Below, one piece after another: positions 1-11,513 of a stretch of 64,000 nt of DNA. The DNA comes from Rhabdophis nuchalis. Lineage: Eukaryota; Chordata; Lepidosauria; Squamata; Natricidae. The position numbers and the translations under genes are program-made. The notes under the pieces were generated by a model. It saw nothing but the letters and a program-made list of their open reading frames with translations, did no database searches and was not told the origin of the DNA. The stretch spans positions 12,088,574 to 12,152,573 of the forward strand of contig CM077658.1 of assembly GCA_039707465.1 (NCBI GenBank), read 5' to 3'. The stretch's first letter is position 1, and every line of letters starts with the position of its first letter.

Positions 1-30
1 AACGTGCCATTTAAATTAGGTGGAGCTTTA

Positions 31-86
31 TAGAATAGAATAGAATAGAATAGAATAGAATAGAATAGAATAGAATAGAATAGAAT
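31..86. repeat. (AGAAT)n microsatellite
   Basis: About eleven near-perfect AGAAT units end at the junction with the Rex1-like element on their right. Read on the minus strand they form the 3' tail of that LINE (TTCTA units), so the microsatellite was probably seeded by retrotransposition. Confidence 0.9.
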
Positions 87-500
87 TCTTTATTGGCCAA
101 CTGTGATTGAACACACAAGGAATTTGTCTTGGGTGCAGATGCTCTCAGTGCACATAAAAAGACAAGATACATTCGTCCAGAATCATAAGGTACAACACTT
201 CATGATAGTCATAGGGTACAAATAAGCAATCAGGAAACAATCAATATAAATCGTAAGGACACAAGCGACAAAGTTACAGTCCTGCAGTCATAAGTGGGAG
301 GAGATGGATGATAGGAAAGATTAGAAGACTAATAGTAATAGTAATTGCTGACTTAGTGAATGATTTGACAGTGTTGAGTGAATTATTTGTTTAGCAGAGT
401 TGATGGCGTTTGGGTGGAAACTGTTCTTGCGTCTAGTTATTCTGAGGTGCAGTGCTCTATCGCGTTGTTTTGAGGGTAGGAGTTGAAGCAATTTATCCTA
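84..500 (-). mobile_element. Rex1-like (CR1-group) LINE 3' end
   Basis: This non-coding segment is shared with 54,270-54,780 and, in the opposite orientation, with the end of the element at 34,492-35,307. The shared text includes the tract around GGACACACAAGGAATTTG and the tail with TATTGGCCAA next to AGAAT units. The 3' tail lies at the left, so the element is on the minus strand and is 5' truncated near 500. It has no coding potential. The clade is inferred from the coding part preserved in the 34.5 kb copy. The alternative name is Snake1/L3-type CR1. Confidence 0.7.
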
Positions 501-1435
501 TCCTCTGGGTAACAATGCATGCTTTCTTCATCTTTCATGCTTCCAAACATATTGGATGGTGTGAATTGATAGCAGCAAGGTATACCTATCTCTTTTCCAT
601 GCTCTTAAAGACTTACAATGCTGTAACACAGCTATCTCAAGTGAAAGGGCCGTGGGAAACTCTAATGGACCAGGAGTGATGGGGAGTTCTCTTTCCTAGA
701 TCCCCATGGCCTTGTGATGATGCCGCAGAGTTTACATCCTCAAAATCCTGATATAGGACCACAGCCTTAATGTTTAGAGTACTCACACGAAGATAATAAC
801 ATAAAAGCAGGGGGAAAGAAAAATAAGATTAGGAACTTGCCTGTTAACGTTTAAAATGTGATCCCCAGAAGACAAAACAATTTGGAACAGTGAGTAACCT
901 GGGACTGCTGCGAGAAAACTACACAGTAGTAAGCAATTGTTCGAACATATGGTGCCTCTGGACAGCTCGAGCAGTACAGAAAATGCTTTTGTGCGGAGAT
1001 ATTCAGAGGGACTCTTGGGCACGCTGCGAAAAGCAGTTTTATTTGTTTGTTTTACATGAGTAAACATTGAAGGGAGACAACTAAATGATGAAATTTGAAA
1101 TAAGTCAAAATAAACACCTTGCAGCTTGCCAATCTTTGTGTTACTTGAGTTACCCCCCAAGGAAACTTCCTTGGTCCACCTGCTAGTGCCAACAGCATGC
1201 AACTAAATAGTATACCAGAGGCCTTCTGACCATCTGTCCAACTTGGCCTTAATTCCTGTTTTGTTTTGGGTTGGTTTTTTTTGGCTGCTTGGCATGATAA
1301 ATCCAGGTAGCCTTCAACCTATAACCAATTGCTTCAGAGTTATGACAGACTCAAAAAAAGTCCTTGCTGCACCAACTATGTGGTCACACGATCACGTTTT
1401 GGGCACTTGCCAACTGCCTCACATTTGTAAGAATA
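501..1435. other. Unique stretch, no gene recognised
   Basis: Moderately AT-rich DNA with short open frames only. I see no splice-like exon, domain or clear repeat. The 139-residue minus-strand frame at 783-1202 resembles no family I know and is treated as chance. Confidence 0.5.
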
Positions 1436-1655
1436 GCAATAGCACTTATATACAATAGTCTTATATACAGCCCCATAGTGCATTGTAGCACTCTCTAAAC
1501 AGTTTTACAGATTCAGCCTATTTCCCCCAACATTTTACTGGCCTTGGAAGGATGGAAGGCTCGAGAGTCAATCTCGAGCCCCATCAGGATCAAACTCCTG
1601 TCTGTGGGCAGAGTTAGCCTGCGATACTACATTCTAATCACTGCACCACTGACTA
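1436..1655 (-). mobile_element. tRNA-derived SINE (second family), degraded
   Basis: The text runs from AATAGCAATAGCACTTATAT through a 'ctctctaaacagttt' block to a reverse-complement B-box-like region near 1,590-1,650. It matches the copies at 6,897, 36,494, 36,749 and 62,408. Head-to-tail orientation puts the tRNA-like head on the right, so the element is on the minus strand. It is diverged and therefore old. Confidence 0.65.
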
Positions 1656-2021
1656 GTTGCAGCATCCTATGGTCACCCTTGTATTGGGGCTTGGTTAATG
1701 ACCATCATAAAAATAAGGTTGAGTCCAGTCCTGTGGTGACTTGACTTAAAAATGCAATGACTTAAGGATCAAAATTCTGAGCTCAGTCATAGTTGCAAAT
1801 CATGGGCCACCTGTATGGAGAATTGTGATAGTAGTTCTGCCATGATATCATTCATTGAATTCAGAACAATGATTATTAATATTTAGAAGTGAGTCTTAGT
1901 GGGTAGTACATAACATAGCAGCACTTTTGGCTGGTAAAGTAGCAATAGAAACAGTGGAAATCTTTTTGCAAGGAAAAATTGGTTAATTAGTACATTTGTC
2001 TATACAGTGAATGCTTTATAT

Positions 2022-2138
2022 CAGGGGTCTCCAATCTTTGCAACTTTAAGTGTGAAGGACTTCAGCTCCCAGACTGGCTGGAGAAGTCTGGGAGCTGAAG
2101 TCCTTCACACTTAAAGTTGCAAAGGTTGGAGACCCCTG
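2022..2138. mobile_element. Palindromic hAT-type MITE with perfect 8-bp TSD
   Basis: A 117-bp foldback element starts CAGGGGTCTCC and ends GGAGACCCCTG. Its two arms are almost perfect reverse complements with a short loop. The flanks 2,014-2,021 and 2,139-2,146 both read CTTTATAT, the 8-bp duplication expected of hAT transposases. It encodes nothing and must have been mobilised in trans. The same family recurs at 12,530, 40,448, 42,874 and 51,376. Confidence 0.9.
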
Positions 2139-2146
2139 CTTTATAT

Positions 2147-3577
2147 GTTGCATGAATGTTCAAGGATGTGCTCTACAGTTAAAGGTTCAGAAGAGTCTGT
2201 ACAGCTCTATAGCTTTTGTAAAATTGGATAAATGCACATTATGAATCTTTCTGCTTCAGGCTCACGAGTAGACGCAGAGTGGGACTACTGTACTGTTTTA
2301 TTGATTAAAGCATGGCAAACTTCTTTGGAGAGTCAGGAGCCAAGAATCAGAATCAAACAGCAGAAAAAGCACATCAGAGAGCAAATAATTGCTTATTGAT
2401 GCTTGCTGATGGTGGAAGGTGGGCGAGGATATCAAGAGTGGGGGGGGGGGGGAATCAGTTAAGCCATAGATATTACTTTTGAGCCATAAAGTTATTTTGT
2501 AATCACTCTTCCTTGCAGTAGTTTACACAAAATTAAGTACAACGACAACAAAAAGATGAACAAATTCACTCTCCTTATAGCAAAATTAGCAACATGCAAA
2601 GTATGTTTTTCATGCACATCTGGAACATCTGGCGAATCTGCATACTTACAGTGAAGGATACCGGTGGAAGCTGACATATCTAGACAAGTTTTTGTTCTGG
2701 TGCTACAGCAACAGCTTTTGAAGTTGCTACTAGATCAAAACAAAGACAGGCCTTCATCTAGCAACATGTTCCTTTGATTAACTTAATCCACATGCCTCTG
2801 GAGTAGAAAGTCTTAGTAAGTTAAGAAATGGCATTCCTGGTTTACTTATAATACTAAAATGAGATAGTCTTGCCCCCTAGTGGAGGTAGGTTTGCAACAA
2901 GCTTATGGTAGCTTTCAAGGAGGCATGCTATTCCTATTCTAAATCATTTATTTTTAAAGTATTATCTTTTTTTTTCTTAAAAGAAATGGCCACGGCAAAC
3001 TTTTAATAAGAGAATGTCACCCGCATAAATATTTAAAATGGAATAAATGTATCAGTCAATTGCATGGTCAAGCTATGGTTTATTTATTAAGAGATAAAGA
3101 GCAGAAGTCATTCTTTGTATTAATTGTATTCATTTTATTATTTCCTCATGTATCTCCTGTGGAATGCACTTCCCTCTGTTTGTAACAGTGAATGGAGCTG
3201 TAATGAAATCCAGTCCCTTTCTGTAATTTATTTCAAAACCTTTAACAATAACAATGTTGGGCGCAAAGAATCAGGACCACATTAAGTTCTAGTTAAGCTG
3301 ATTTCTTGCTCAGGCCTCTACACAAGAATCTACTCAACTAATGGCCCACATCAAATTGGTGCTAGATAAGAGTTAGCGGAATTTAGCAGGGGTTGGATTA
3401 GACCGCTGGTGGGAATGTAATGACTCTAGGCTGATTACTCTCTTGACTCTGCCCGTAGTTCTGCCTCTCCTTCTTCTACAAACAACCACCACTAAATCTG
3501 TAGTTATTGATTTCCAGCGTGGCATGTGTATGATCTCAACACATTTATTTTATACATTTGAAAATACAACACGCTTT
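2147..3577. other. Unique stretch with a 13-G run
   Basis: No gene or confident repeat is seen. A run of 13 G at 2,440-2,452 follows a G-rich tract (GGTGGAAGGTGGGCGAGG) and could form a G-quadruplex. The rest is AT-rich and free of long frames. Confidence 0.5.
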
Positions 3578-4203
3578 CATGGGGCTTCCCTTGAGGTGCA
3601 CCCGGAGGCTTCAGTTAGTTCAGAATGCAGCCGCGCGGGCAATTATGGGGACCACCAGGTTCGCCCACGTTACACCACTCCTGCGCGAGCTGCACTGGCT
3701 GCCTGTCGTCTTCCGGGTGCGCTTCAAGGTGCTAACTATCATCTTTAAGGCGCTCCATGGCTCGGGACCTAGCTATCTGCGGGATCGGATCCTGCCCCAT
3801 ACATCCTCACGACCGATTCGCTCCCACAGAGAGGGACTTCTCCGGGTGCCGTCCACCAGACTTTGTCAGCGGGCGACGCCCAGGGGAAGGGCTCTCTCTG
3901 TGGCGGGCCCGGCCCTCTGGAACGACCTTCCCCCCGATATCAGAACGACCACGGACCTCCGCTCCTTCCGTATGAAACTAAAGACCCATTTCTTTCGACT
4001 GGCCGGCCTTGGATAGTCTCTCTGTCTATAGATTTTTAAATGTATTTTAATGGGTTTTAATTTTTTAATGGTGTTTTAAACTGAATATTTTGTATTGATT
4101 GTTTATATTGTTTTTAGTTTCTCCTGTGCACCGCCCCGGGTCCCTGTGGGGAGAGGGAGCGGTTAATAAATGCAAAGTTATTATTATTATTATTATTATT
4201 ATT
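3578..4203 (+). pseudogene. L2-like LINE, 5'-truncated, ORF2 C-terminus plus 3' UTR and (TTA)n tail
   Basis: The frame ending at 4,016 encodes the last ~145 residues of an L2/CR1-group ORF2. It carries the family signature LQLVQNAAAR, then LLRELHWLPV, FKALHG, PSYLRD, GRALSVAGPALWNDLPPDI and a final LAGLG. The reverse transcriptase and endonuclease are missing, so the copy is a dead 5'-truncated insertion. The 3' UTR has a GC-rich hairpin-like block (ACCGCCCCGGGTCCC) before a (TTA)n tail at 4,178-4,203. It belongs to the subfamily with STRLCQ in this region. A second L2 tail abuts it directly. Confidence 0.85.
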
Positions 4204-4214
4204 TCTGAATATAT

Positions 4215-4469
4215 CCTTCCGTCAACAATTAAAGACCCATCTTTTCCAGCAGGCCGGCCTGGCCTAACCTAATCTACCGTACCAGCCTAGTTGTAGTAAA
4301 TATTACCTAATCGGGTTTTTAAGCTATAAATTTAAATGAGATATTTTAACACAGGGTAAAACATTTAATTTAGTTTTAATTATTTATAATTGTTTTATGT
4401 ATATGCTCTTAAATTCTTGTACACCGTCTCGAGTCCCTTCGGAGAAAGGGAGCGGTCAATAAATCCAAA

Positions 4470-4532
<63 letters not shown>

Positions 4533-4534
4533 AT
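4215..4534 (+). mobile_element. L2-like LINE 3' end with (AAAT)n tail
   Basis: It starts at the ORF end (AAGACCCATC ... GGCCGGCCTGGC), continues through a 3' UTR containing ACCGTCTCGAGTCCCTTCGG, and ends in about 70 bp of AAAT units (4,464-4,534). It is joined directly to the (TTA)n tail of the preceding L2 copy, so one inserted at or into the tail of the other. The AAAT tail differs from its neighbour's, indicating another subfamily. Confidence 0.8.
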
Positions 4535-5673
4535 GACTCTTATTTATTTATTAAATAATCTATTTTGCCCTACAGATTTTGGACATTACCAGTCAAATAA
4601 AAATTCATATGATGGTTAAGAAAAATCCGTTACCGGGTCCTCAAATGCTTTCTCAAAATGCCAAATATTGGTGCAAAGACAAGAGTGTGGGATTTTACAA
4701 AGCAGGACTTCTCCAGGGATGAGGCAACAGGTATTTCAACACCTTTCCTCGAGGTATTTCACAAGCATGCATTGTTTTACAGGCAAAGAGGACTGAATAA
4801 ATTATGTTTGTATTATTTATGGGGGGAAAACCTGAACCTATTCCAAGGGTTTCCATGTTGTACCTCCTATATGTACCACAACTCTAATTACCTAAATAGA
4901 TCAGCCTATTTCTCACTCTGTGCCATCCACAATTCTTATTCGGAATCTGATTTGGGGGCCATCTGTTAATGGGGAAAGACAATAAAATAGTATCAGAATG
5001 CTATGACCTAGATGTCATTTTTGCATCATTATGGCATGCTGATTGATTATGGTGATTTTGACAACAATTTCTGGTCTGATTTATATCAATCTGTTGGCCT
5101 CATTCAAAGAGAACACATAGTTTACACATAGTTTACACTCCCTCCCTCCCAATTGAGCACTACAGATTCTCCATCTTCTTTAGTTCCTCTTAACATTTAT
5201 CTTTTATACTGCATAAATTCTGTCCAGTAACTTCTATTGCTGCTTTGCAGTTGAACTTCCTACTTAATTTTTTAAACTTAATTTGGTTTTGAGGGAATAA
5301 CACACTTTTTGTCTGAATTACTATAATTATGTAGTGCCACTTTTTTTTTAATTCCCAGCTATTATCCAGACATGTTGCTGAAGATCCAGGATGGTAATTT
5401 AATGAACAAAGAAGGAAACTACCAGCAAATCAGATATTGTTTAAGTGACTGCAAAATGTTGCACTCAGAAAAAGAAAAGGGGTAAATTGAATTCTAAGTC
5501 ATCGTCTTTAAACTGGTAGATTTTTCTTCTTCTGCCTTAAAGAAGATATTCCATTTAAAAAAAAAAAAATTGAAATATTTTCTTACTAATTTCTCATTAT
5601 GTACATTTATCCCAATACCCCAAACAAATCTTGTGTTGCAAGACTCTCAGGGACATTTGAAATGAGGTGGGTG
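4535..5673. other. Unique AT-rich stretch
   Basis: No gene or confident repeat is seen. Short poly-T and poly-A runs occur near 5,342 and 5,557. Confidence 0.45.

Positions 5674-5741
<68 letters not shown>
5674..5741. repeat. (AAGT)n microsatellite
   Basis: About 17 uninterrupted AAGT (TAAG) tetranucleotides. It abuts the 5' end of the SINE at 5,750. Confidence 0.95.
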
Positions 5742-5749
5742 CTTTCAAG

Positions 5750-6092
5750 CCCGTGGGATGGCTCAGAGGTTAAGACACTGAGCTTGACAGCTAGAAAGCT
5801 GGCAGTCCAGGTTTGAGGCTTGAGCACCATGCAATGAGGTGAGTTTCCATCTGCACCTCAGCTCCTGCCAACCTCGCAGTTTGAAAGTATGCAAATGCGA
5901 GTAGATAAATAGGTACCACTTTGGTGGGAATGCAGTAGCATTGTATGATATGCAGTAGCATTCTATGATATCATGATGGACTCATCATGACCGCAAAAAT
6001 GTCTTTGGACAGTGCTGGCTCAATGGCTTTGTAATGAAGATGAGCATGGTTCGCAACGACAAAATCCACATGTGATCCTTTACCTTTTATTT
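5750..6092 (+). mobile_element. Sauria-type tRNA-derived SINE
   Basis: A tRNA-like head (GGATGGCTCAGAGGTTAAG as A-box region, then a B-box-like part) is followed by the conserved body TCCTGCCAACCTCGCAG and AATAGGTACCACTTTGGTGG. The tail TTCGCAACGACAAAATCC corresponds to the BovB-like 3' end. The copy is diverged and contains a local duplication of GCAGTAGCATT at 5,931 and 5,952. It is a non-coding element dependent on a LINE. Confidence 0.8.
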
Positions 6093-6404
6093 TTGGGCTT
6101 TCGCCTCTGGGTTAGTTTCTGCACTTGTCTCACTTTGTTCTGAGTAACTTACAGAGAGATTTTCTCTGGAAAAGTGTTTGGTGGCAGAATACTGAAAATG
6201 ATGTCTCAAGCAGAGTGGTGTGATACAGACGGGATGATAACAAAGGAATCTAAGGATTTCTTGTTAAGGAAGTCGGAAGGATGAAGCTATACGCTCCATT
6301 TGTATTGATATCATGTTCTACTGCAATAGATATTGTGCCCAGGAATGACAACCCTCACCACTAAAATTTCCACTATTATGAATTTGGAAAGCAGTAGGAT
6401 GCAG

Positions 6405-6880
6405 TCCTTGGCAAGGGACCTGGCTATCTGCAAGACCGCCTTCTGCTACCAAACATCTCCCACCAACCAGTCCGCTCCCACAGAGAGGGCCTCCTCAGGG
6501 TGCCGTCGGCCAGGCAATGCTGGCTGGTGACCCCCAGTGGGAGACCCTTCTCTGTGGCAGCCCCTGCCCTCTGGAATGACCTACCCCCTGACCTACGGAC
6601 AAACATGGACCTGTGCCAGTTCCGTCGGGCCTTAAAGACCTATCTGTTTCATGTGGCCGGCCTGGCGCAGTTTTTTTAATTATTTTAGTTTTTAAATTGG
6701 TTTTAGTAAGGGTTTTTTAACAGGATTTAGATCAGGCCAATCTATTTAATATATTTTTAATTGTATTTTTAATTGTATTTTATGCTCTATATTATTGATC
6801 TTATTATTGCCTGTACACCGCCCTGAGTCCCGCAAGGGAGAAGGGCGGTCTAAAAATTTAATAAATCCTAAAATCTAAAT
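6405..6880 (+). pseudogene. L2-like LINE 3' end, frame broken, 10-bp direct repeat at both ends
   Basis: Pieces of the ORF2 C-terminus are readable in different frames (around 6,410-6,650: PTERASSGCRRPGNAGW in one, WNDLPPDL-like text in another), so frameshifts have accumulated. The 3' UTR contains ACCGCCCTGAGTCCCGCAAG and ends TTTAATAAATCC. AGTAGGATGC occurs at 6,393-6,402 and 6,885-6,894, immediately flanking the element, and is a likely target-site duplication. There is no long microsatellite tail, consistent with greater age. Confidence 0.75.
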
Positions 6881-6896
6881 CCTTAGTAGGATGCTT

Positions 6897-7135
6897 GCAC
6901 TAAGCTACTGGCGCAGTAGTTAGAGTGCAGTACTGCAGGCTACTTCAGCTGACTGCTAGCTGCAACTCAGCAGTTCAAACCCCACCAGACTCAAGGTGGA
7001 CTAAGCCTTCCATCCTTCCAAGGTGGGTAAAATAAGGACCCAGATTGTTGGGAGCAAGAGACTGACTGCGTAAACTGCTTAGGGAGGGCTGTAAAAGCAC
7101 TATGAAGCGGTATACAAGTCTAAATGCTATTGCTA
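6897..7135 (+). mobile_element. tRNA-derived SINE (second family)
   Basis: The head is CAGTAGTTAGAGTGCAGTAC and the B-box-like text is CAGTTCAAACCCC. These are followed by AAGGTGGGTAAAATAAGGAC, ACTGCTTAGGGAGGGCTGTA and a tail ending in GCTATTGCTATT. It is the plus-strand counterpart of the copies at 1,436, 36,494, 36,749 and 62,408. It is a non-autonomous polymerase III element. Confidence 0.8.
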
Positions 7136-8153
7136 TTATCTGTACTATTGGACCTAACTTATCCTTAGGAGATTACAGTATATTTTTTGTTGTTTCTAAA
7201 CTTTTCACATTGAAATTGGAGCCCACCTTGAAATATCAAAGTAATTCCAGGGAAGACCACCAAGGCAGCAGTGCACAAAGTTTGTGACGTGGTCCCAATG
7301 GCTTTCATTTGACAAAGTGTTGAAATATCAGTTCAAAAAACCAGAATTCTTTGAACTGGGCTTCAGAGCAATTTTAGGATGGAACACAACAGTAATATAA
7401 CAGAAATTTGAATGTAACCTTCAAACCAATGATTGAAGTCATTTAAAGAGTACATGTAGAGGGGATCACATGACCATCTACAAAGTAGGCTGCATGGCCA
7501 TCCTGTTGATACCCAACATTTTATAGAATAAGGAAACTTTTAATGAACAAAGCTCGTGCTTGCAGTCTGCCTTTGTATGAAATTAGTTTCTTCTCAAATG
7601 CCTGTTACTCCCGTTGTTAAATTACTTCAAGTCATGCTCGAAGGCATACATACTAAGCAACAATCAAGCAGGAACAACACTTTGCATATCATTAAATGCC
7701 AAATTCTCTCCAATGTTTAAGGGTAGAACAGTAGCCAGAAAAATGCATGGATTTTGTTCTGCTTTTTCCCTTCCAGCCAACAAGCAAATACAGAGAAATA
7801 TTTGCCAAGAATCAAATATATCATTAATATCCCTATTATCTTAACCAGATGTATGCAATGATATCTTCTCCTATGGCACTACTGGTCCTACTGTTTGTGA
7901 AATTGGTGCCTTTAGTAGAGAATCCACCAAGTGCAATATCAATAAAAAGAAGACACTCTAGGAATTCTGACACTCCTTTTGCATGATAATGGTAAAAAAG
8001 AAAGTGATACTGATGTGTTAAAACTGAGTGATTAATGTCAAGGAGGAAAAACATAGAACTATTATATTATCACCTTACAGATATATGTTTGATCAATGCA
8101 ATTACGAAGTCTTTGGGACTGCACTTCCAATTGCTCTTTACACATTTGTTGCT
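7136..8153. other. Unique stretch
   Basis: No gene or confident repeat is recognised. The open frames are short and resemble no protein family. Confidence 0.45.
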
Positions 8154-8257
8154 GATATTATTATATTACATTGTATTATATTACATCTTCATGTCATGCC
8201 ATATATGATATATGATATATGAAGATGTAATATAACACAATGTAATATAATAATATC
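8154..8257. repeat. AT-rich inverted repeat (39-bp arms)
   Basis: The left arm 8,154-8,192 and right arm 8,219-8,257 are reverse complements at 38 of 39 positions, separated by a 26-bp loop of TATATGA-like units. This is a strong potential cruciform or a miniature foldback element. I could not identify terminal motifs or a target duplication. Confidence 0.8.
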
Positions 8258-8322
8258 ATCATACAATATTATAATATACCTTTTTTATTTAAACGGCTGT
8301 GGATTATGGTCTTTCAAAGCCC

Positions 8323-8699
<377 letters not shown>

Positions 8700-8985
8700 T
8701 AATTGTAATGATTCACAAATAGTCTGTGAAGAGTCCAACATATGTCTGCCACAGTCTTTCGTGTTAATGCTGATAAGTACCCACATTTATCTCCCTTGAA
8801 ACACTGCCAGAGACCTAATTGCCAATTAGTTTTGCAAGGCCAGATGGAGCACAGAGTCAAACAGAGCTTCTCAGTGTTTGAACCGACCAGAATGAACAGA
8901 TTGCTTCCTGCAAAGGCTCACATCCATTTGCTCCTCTTTTATGTCTTATGGGAGGGGCCAATCATCCCCAAGCCTTACTCCCGAG
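8700..8985 (-). mobile_element. LTR-like retroelement segment
   Basis: Read on the minus strand, this resembles the plus-strand segment at 12,838-13,030. Shared blocks are ATTGGCCCCTCCC, then AAAAGAGGAGC, a GCAATCTGTTCATTC-like block and TGGCAGTG. The order (promoter-like ATAAAAGAGG, then downstream text, ending near ATCATTACA at 8,707) suits an LTR. Boundaries and target duplication are not clear, so the class is inferred. Confidence 0.4.
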
Positions 8986-9315
8986 TCACCCCTTTTGTCT
9001 TAATTGTTCTTGCCTTTTGGCAGCTCTGTGCATGCACACACTGGGAACAGGCTCACACTGTTCTGCCTCAATGATGTCAGACTCCGGAGGCTCCGGAGGC
9101 ATCACATAACTACCAGGTGGCCCTGGCCCCCTCTCTGCCTCCGACACAGAGCCCTCCTCCGAGCCTCCCCCACACTCCAGGACTGGCCCATGTTCCTCCC
9201 CAACCTCCTCACTGTCCGACTTTGCTGCCAGCTCCACAACAAGTACATTTGAAAACTGCTCAAAAACTTCCCTTCTACTGCAGCCCAGGTGAGTAAAACA
9301 GCTGAGGCACGGCAA
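8986..9315 (-). pseudogene. Retroelement-associated open frame, unknown function
   Basis: A 109-residue frame rich in Glu, Gly, Pro and Ser (text such as SDSEEVGEEHG and GPGPPG) ends RAAKRQEQLRQKG with its stop just upstream of the LTR-like segment. Position and composition suggest the disordered C-terminal tail of a retrotransposon polyprotein. I recognise no catalytic motif. The GC-rich composition contrasts with the surroundings. It could instead be a chance frame in an old repeat. Confidence 0.3.
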
Positions 9316-9490
9316 TCCGCTCTGTCGTGCTTATCAGCTGGACTTCAAACAAGGGGAATATAGGTCAGTATAGTGCAGGGGTGAGCAGGCGGGCCCACCT
9401 GATCGTCAGAGCGAACTAGTTCAAACTCAGTTGATTGTTGGAGCTACTGGTTTGTCGGAACCAGTCTCAACCGGCTGAATCCCATCCCCG
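9310..9490. repeat. Dispersed repeat, copy 1 (pairs with 11,331-11,513)
   Basis: Shared blocks with the 11.3 kb copy are ATCCGCTCTGTCGTG / ATCCACTCTGCCGTG, TATCAGCTGG, GGAATATAGGT / GGAAATATAGGT, GGGCCCA, GTTGGAGCTA and a terminal GAATCCCA. The right end resembles hAT termini (CCCACCCCTG in copy 2). No left terminal repeat is visible. Confidence 0.55.
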
Positions 9491-10615
9491 CCCAAGCTTT
9501 TAAATTCACAGAGATTTTGTGACACCAACAATCCAGTTTCCAGAATGTCCGGCAAAGCTACAGCCCACCACTGTTGCCTACTAAACCAGCTATTCCTGTC
9601 TGGAAATTCTGACAAATTAAAGAAGAGTAGTGTATTCTGAAGCCCTAGAAAAGAGCTGATCTCATTACTTGTTAATCTCTTTCAACACCTGAGTGCCTTT
9701 CAACTAAATTACCTCAATAAAAACCATAAGTACAAAAGAGGAGGAAGAGGAGGAGGCTGAGTAAGAAACTCCATTCCTTTTGCTCTTTCTCCCTTTCCCA
9801 GTCTTGCAATCCCAGTAATTGCAAATGGCTCTGCAACCATTAACATCGCTGAAGTTTATTCGGAGAGCAAAGGCAGAGGCAAATAAAATCAACTTTGCAA
9901 AATTAGAAGAACTCAACCGCTCTTGTCTTTGAGGCATCTAGCTACTAATTACTAAAAATTGCTTTCTGGTTGAGGGTATTTTGGCTGTAAATCAGGGAAA
10001 GATGCTGCAAGTTAAGCAGTAGCAAAGTGAAACACCAGCTGGCTTTTGCAAAGGGAAATGAAAGGTTGGGTGGGGGGAGAATAGTATGGCTGGAGAATAG
10101 GAAGCTGGTGAACAACGTATATATATATTTTTTGTTGTTGTTGCTGCATGGGGAGGACAAAGGAGAAAGGCTGGTGCGAAAGTGTTTATACACTTTGTTG
10201 AAGCAATTACGTAGAAAAAGCCAACTGCCATTATGTGCTTTCGGAGTTGTTCCCACAAGCTACTGTTTCTAGTTTCCCTTTGGTGTTTTCCTTCTACTTA
10301 ATACGATAGTTGGCTTTTTGCACAGTGCATTGCTGCAAAGTGTCAAGTAGTTTGCCCTTTGTATGAGCTCTAATGACTCTGCATTGAAAAGATTTGGAGG
10401 CTCTCTTTTTTTTATGACTGTCAGCAGCCACTGGAAAATTCCATGCTGGAAGCTTGCCATTAAACATTACTCTGGCCTGGGTTAATGCCCATGTCTTAGT
10501 AATTAGAACTGAGAAAAGTAACAATAACTTTGCGGGTAAGTTTTCCAGCAACTAGGAAAATGTGGGACACTCTTTTTTTTTTTTTAAAAGAAAGAAGCTT
10601 TCCTATTATTTACTG
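9491..10615. other. Unique stretch
   Basis: No gene or confident repeat is seen. The overlapping short frames at 9,945-10,550 on both strands look like chance frames in a low-stop region. Confidence 0.4.
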
Positions 10616-10705
10616 TGCTTCCCTGAAAATAAGACAGGGTCTTGTTTTCTTTTGACCCCTGAAATAAGTGCTTGGCCTTATTTTCGGGGAGGTCTTATTA
10701 TTTTT
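10616..10705. mobile_element. Short inverted-repeat MITE
   Basis: CTTCCCTGAAAATAAGACAG at the left and CTTATTTTCGGGGAGGTCTT at the right are near reverse complements (CCCTGAAAATAAG against CTTATTTTCGGGG) about 70 bp apart. I recognise this as a common squamate miniature DNA element, but no clear target duplication is visible. Confidence 0.55.
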
Positions 10706-10861
10706 GAGGTGTAGGAGGCCCCTTAACCTCAGCCCACAGCTTACATCAACTGATCCAGAGAGGACCAGAAGTTCTGTCTCTATCTACATGTCTTTTTACT
10801 TATCTACATATCCTTCATCTGTCTAACTTTTTATAGATACACCTATCTATAAATTAGCAAA

Positions 10862-10978
10862 AGGAATTGGAGGGGACCTTGGAGGTCTTCTAGTCCAACT
10901 CCCTGCTCACTCAGGAAAAACTATACCATTTCAGACAAACAGATGCCTAATCAAATTCGATGCTGCCCAAGCCAAATG
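10862..10978 (-). mobile_element. CR1 LINE 3' end fragment
   Basis: The diagnostic CR1 3' UTR block GGGGACCTTGGAGGTCTTCT is followed by AGTCCAACTCCCTGC and ATACCATTTCAGACAAA. The element is on the minus strand, so the 3' end is at the left. Only about 110 bp remain. It borders a (GGA)n tract. Confidence 0.85.
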
Positions 10979-10979
10979 T

Positions 10980-11042
10980 GAGGAGGAGGAGGAGGAGGAG
11001 GAGGAGGAGGAGGAGGAGGAGGAGGAGGAGGAGGAAGAGGAG
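10980..11042. repeat. (GGA)n microsatellite
   Basis: About 20 GGA/GAG triplets with one interruption (GAAGAGG) at the right. Purine-only on the plus strand, so triplex formation is possible. Confidence 0.95.
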
Positions 11043-11330
11043 GGAACCAGCACCCATTTTTAACATTCTTTGTACCGTATGTCCTGAGCATTAAAAAAAT
11101 AGCATTAAGTGCAGAGGACAGAGCACAGGGAAATATTTAAAAAAACCAAACACATGGGGGATTTTCTCCAGAAAATTATTATGTCTACACAGGACTGTGA
11201 TCCTATCAGTTTAACACCTGGTTTGCTTTGTAGATGCTCGTTGCATTCCTGCATGCGCTGAACGGGCCTGATGTGTGCTGGGTGCGCAGTTTACAGAGAA
11301 ATCACCTTCCCCAGCAGGAAAACGGGTGAG
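11043..11330. other. Unique stretch
   Basis: No gene recognised. The right part may belong to the same dispersed repeat that is clear from 11,331 onward. Confidence 0.35.
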
Positions 11331-11513
11331 GAATGGAAATCCACTCTGCCGTGTCTATCAGCTGGGCTCCAGAAAAGGAAATATAGGTGAGTATAACGAA
11401 GGGGCGGGCAGGAGGGCCCAGCTGAAAGTTGGAGTGAACCAGTTCACTCCCAGCTGATAGTTGGAGCTAGCGGTTCATCTGAACCGGTCCGAATTGGTAG
11501 AATCCCACCCCTG
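11331..11513. repeat. Dispersed repeat, copy 2 (pairs with 9,310-9,490)
   Basis: The blocks listed for copy 1 are present in the same order, ending AGAATCCCACCCCTG, which resembles the terminus of a hAT-type element. There is also an internal GAGTGAACCAGTTCACTC palindrome near 11,430. No matching left terminal repeat is seen, so the copy is probably 5' incomplete. Confidence 0.55.

Noticed and set aside
783..1202. 139-residue minus-strand frame as a possible host exon or gene
   Set aside because: No domain, no recognisable family and no splice context that I could support.
5750..6092. tRNA gene suggested by A- and B-box-like sequences in the SINEs
   Set aside because: The sequences do not fold as complete tRNAs and continue into SINE bodies with LINE-like tails.
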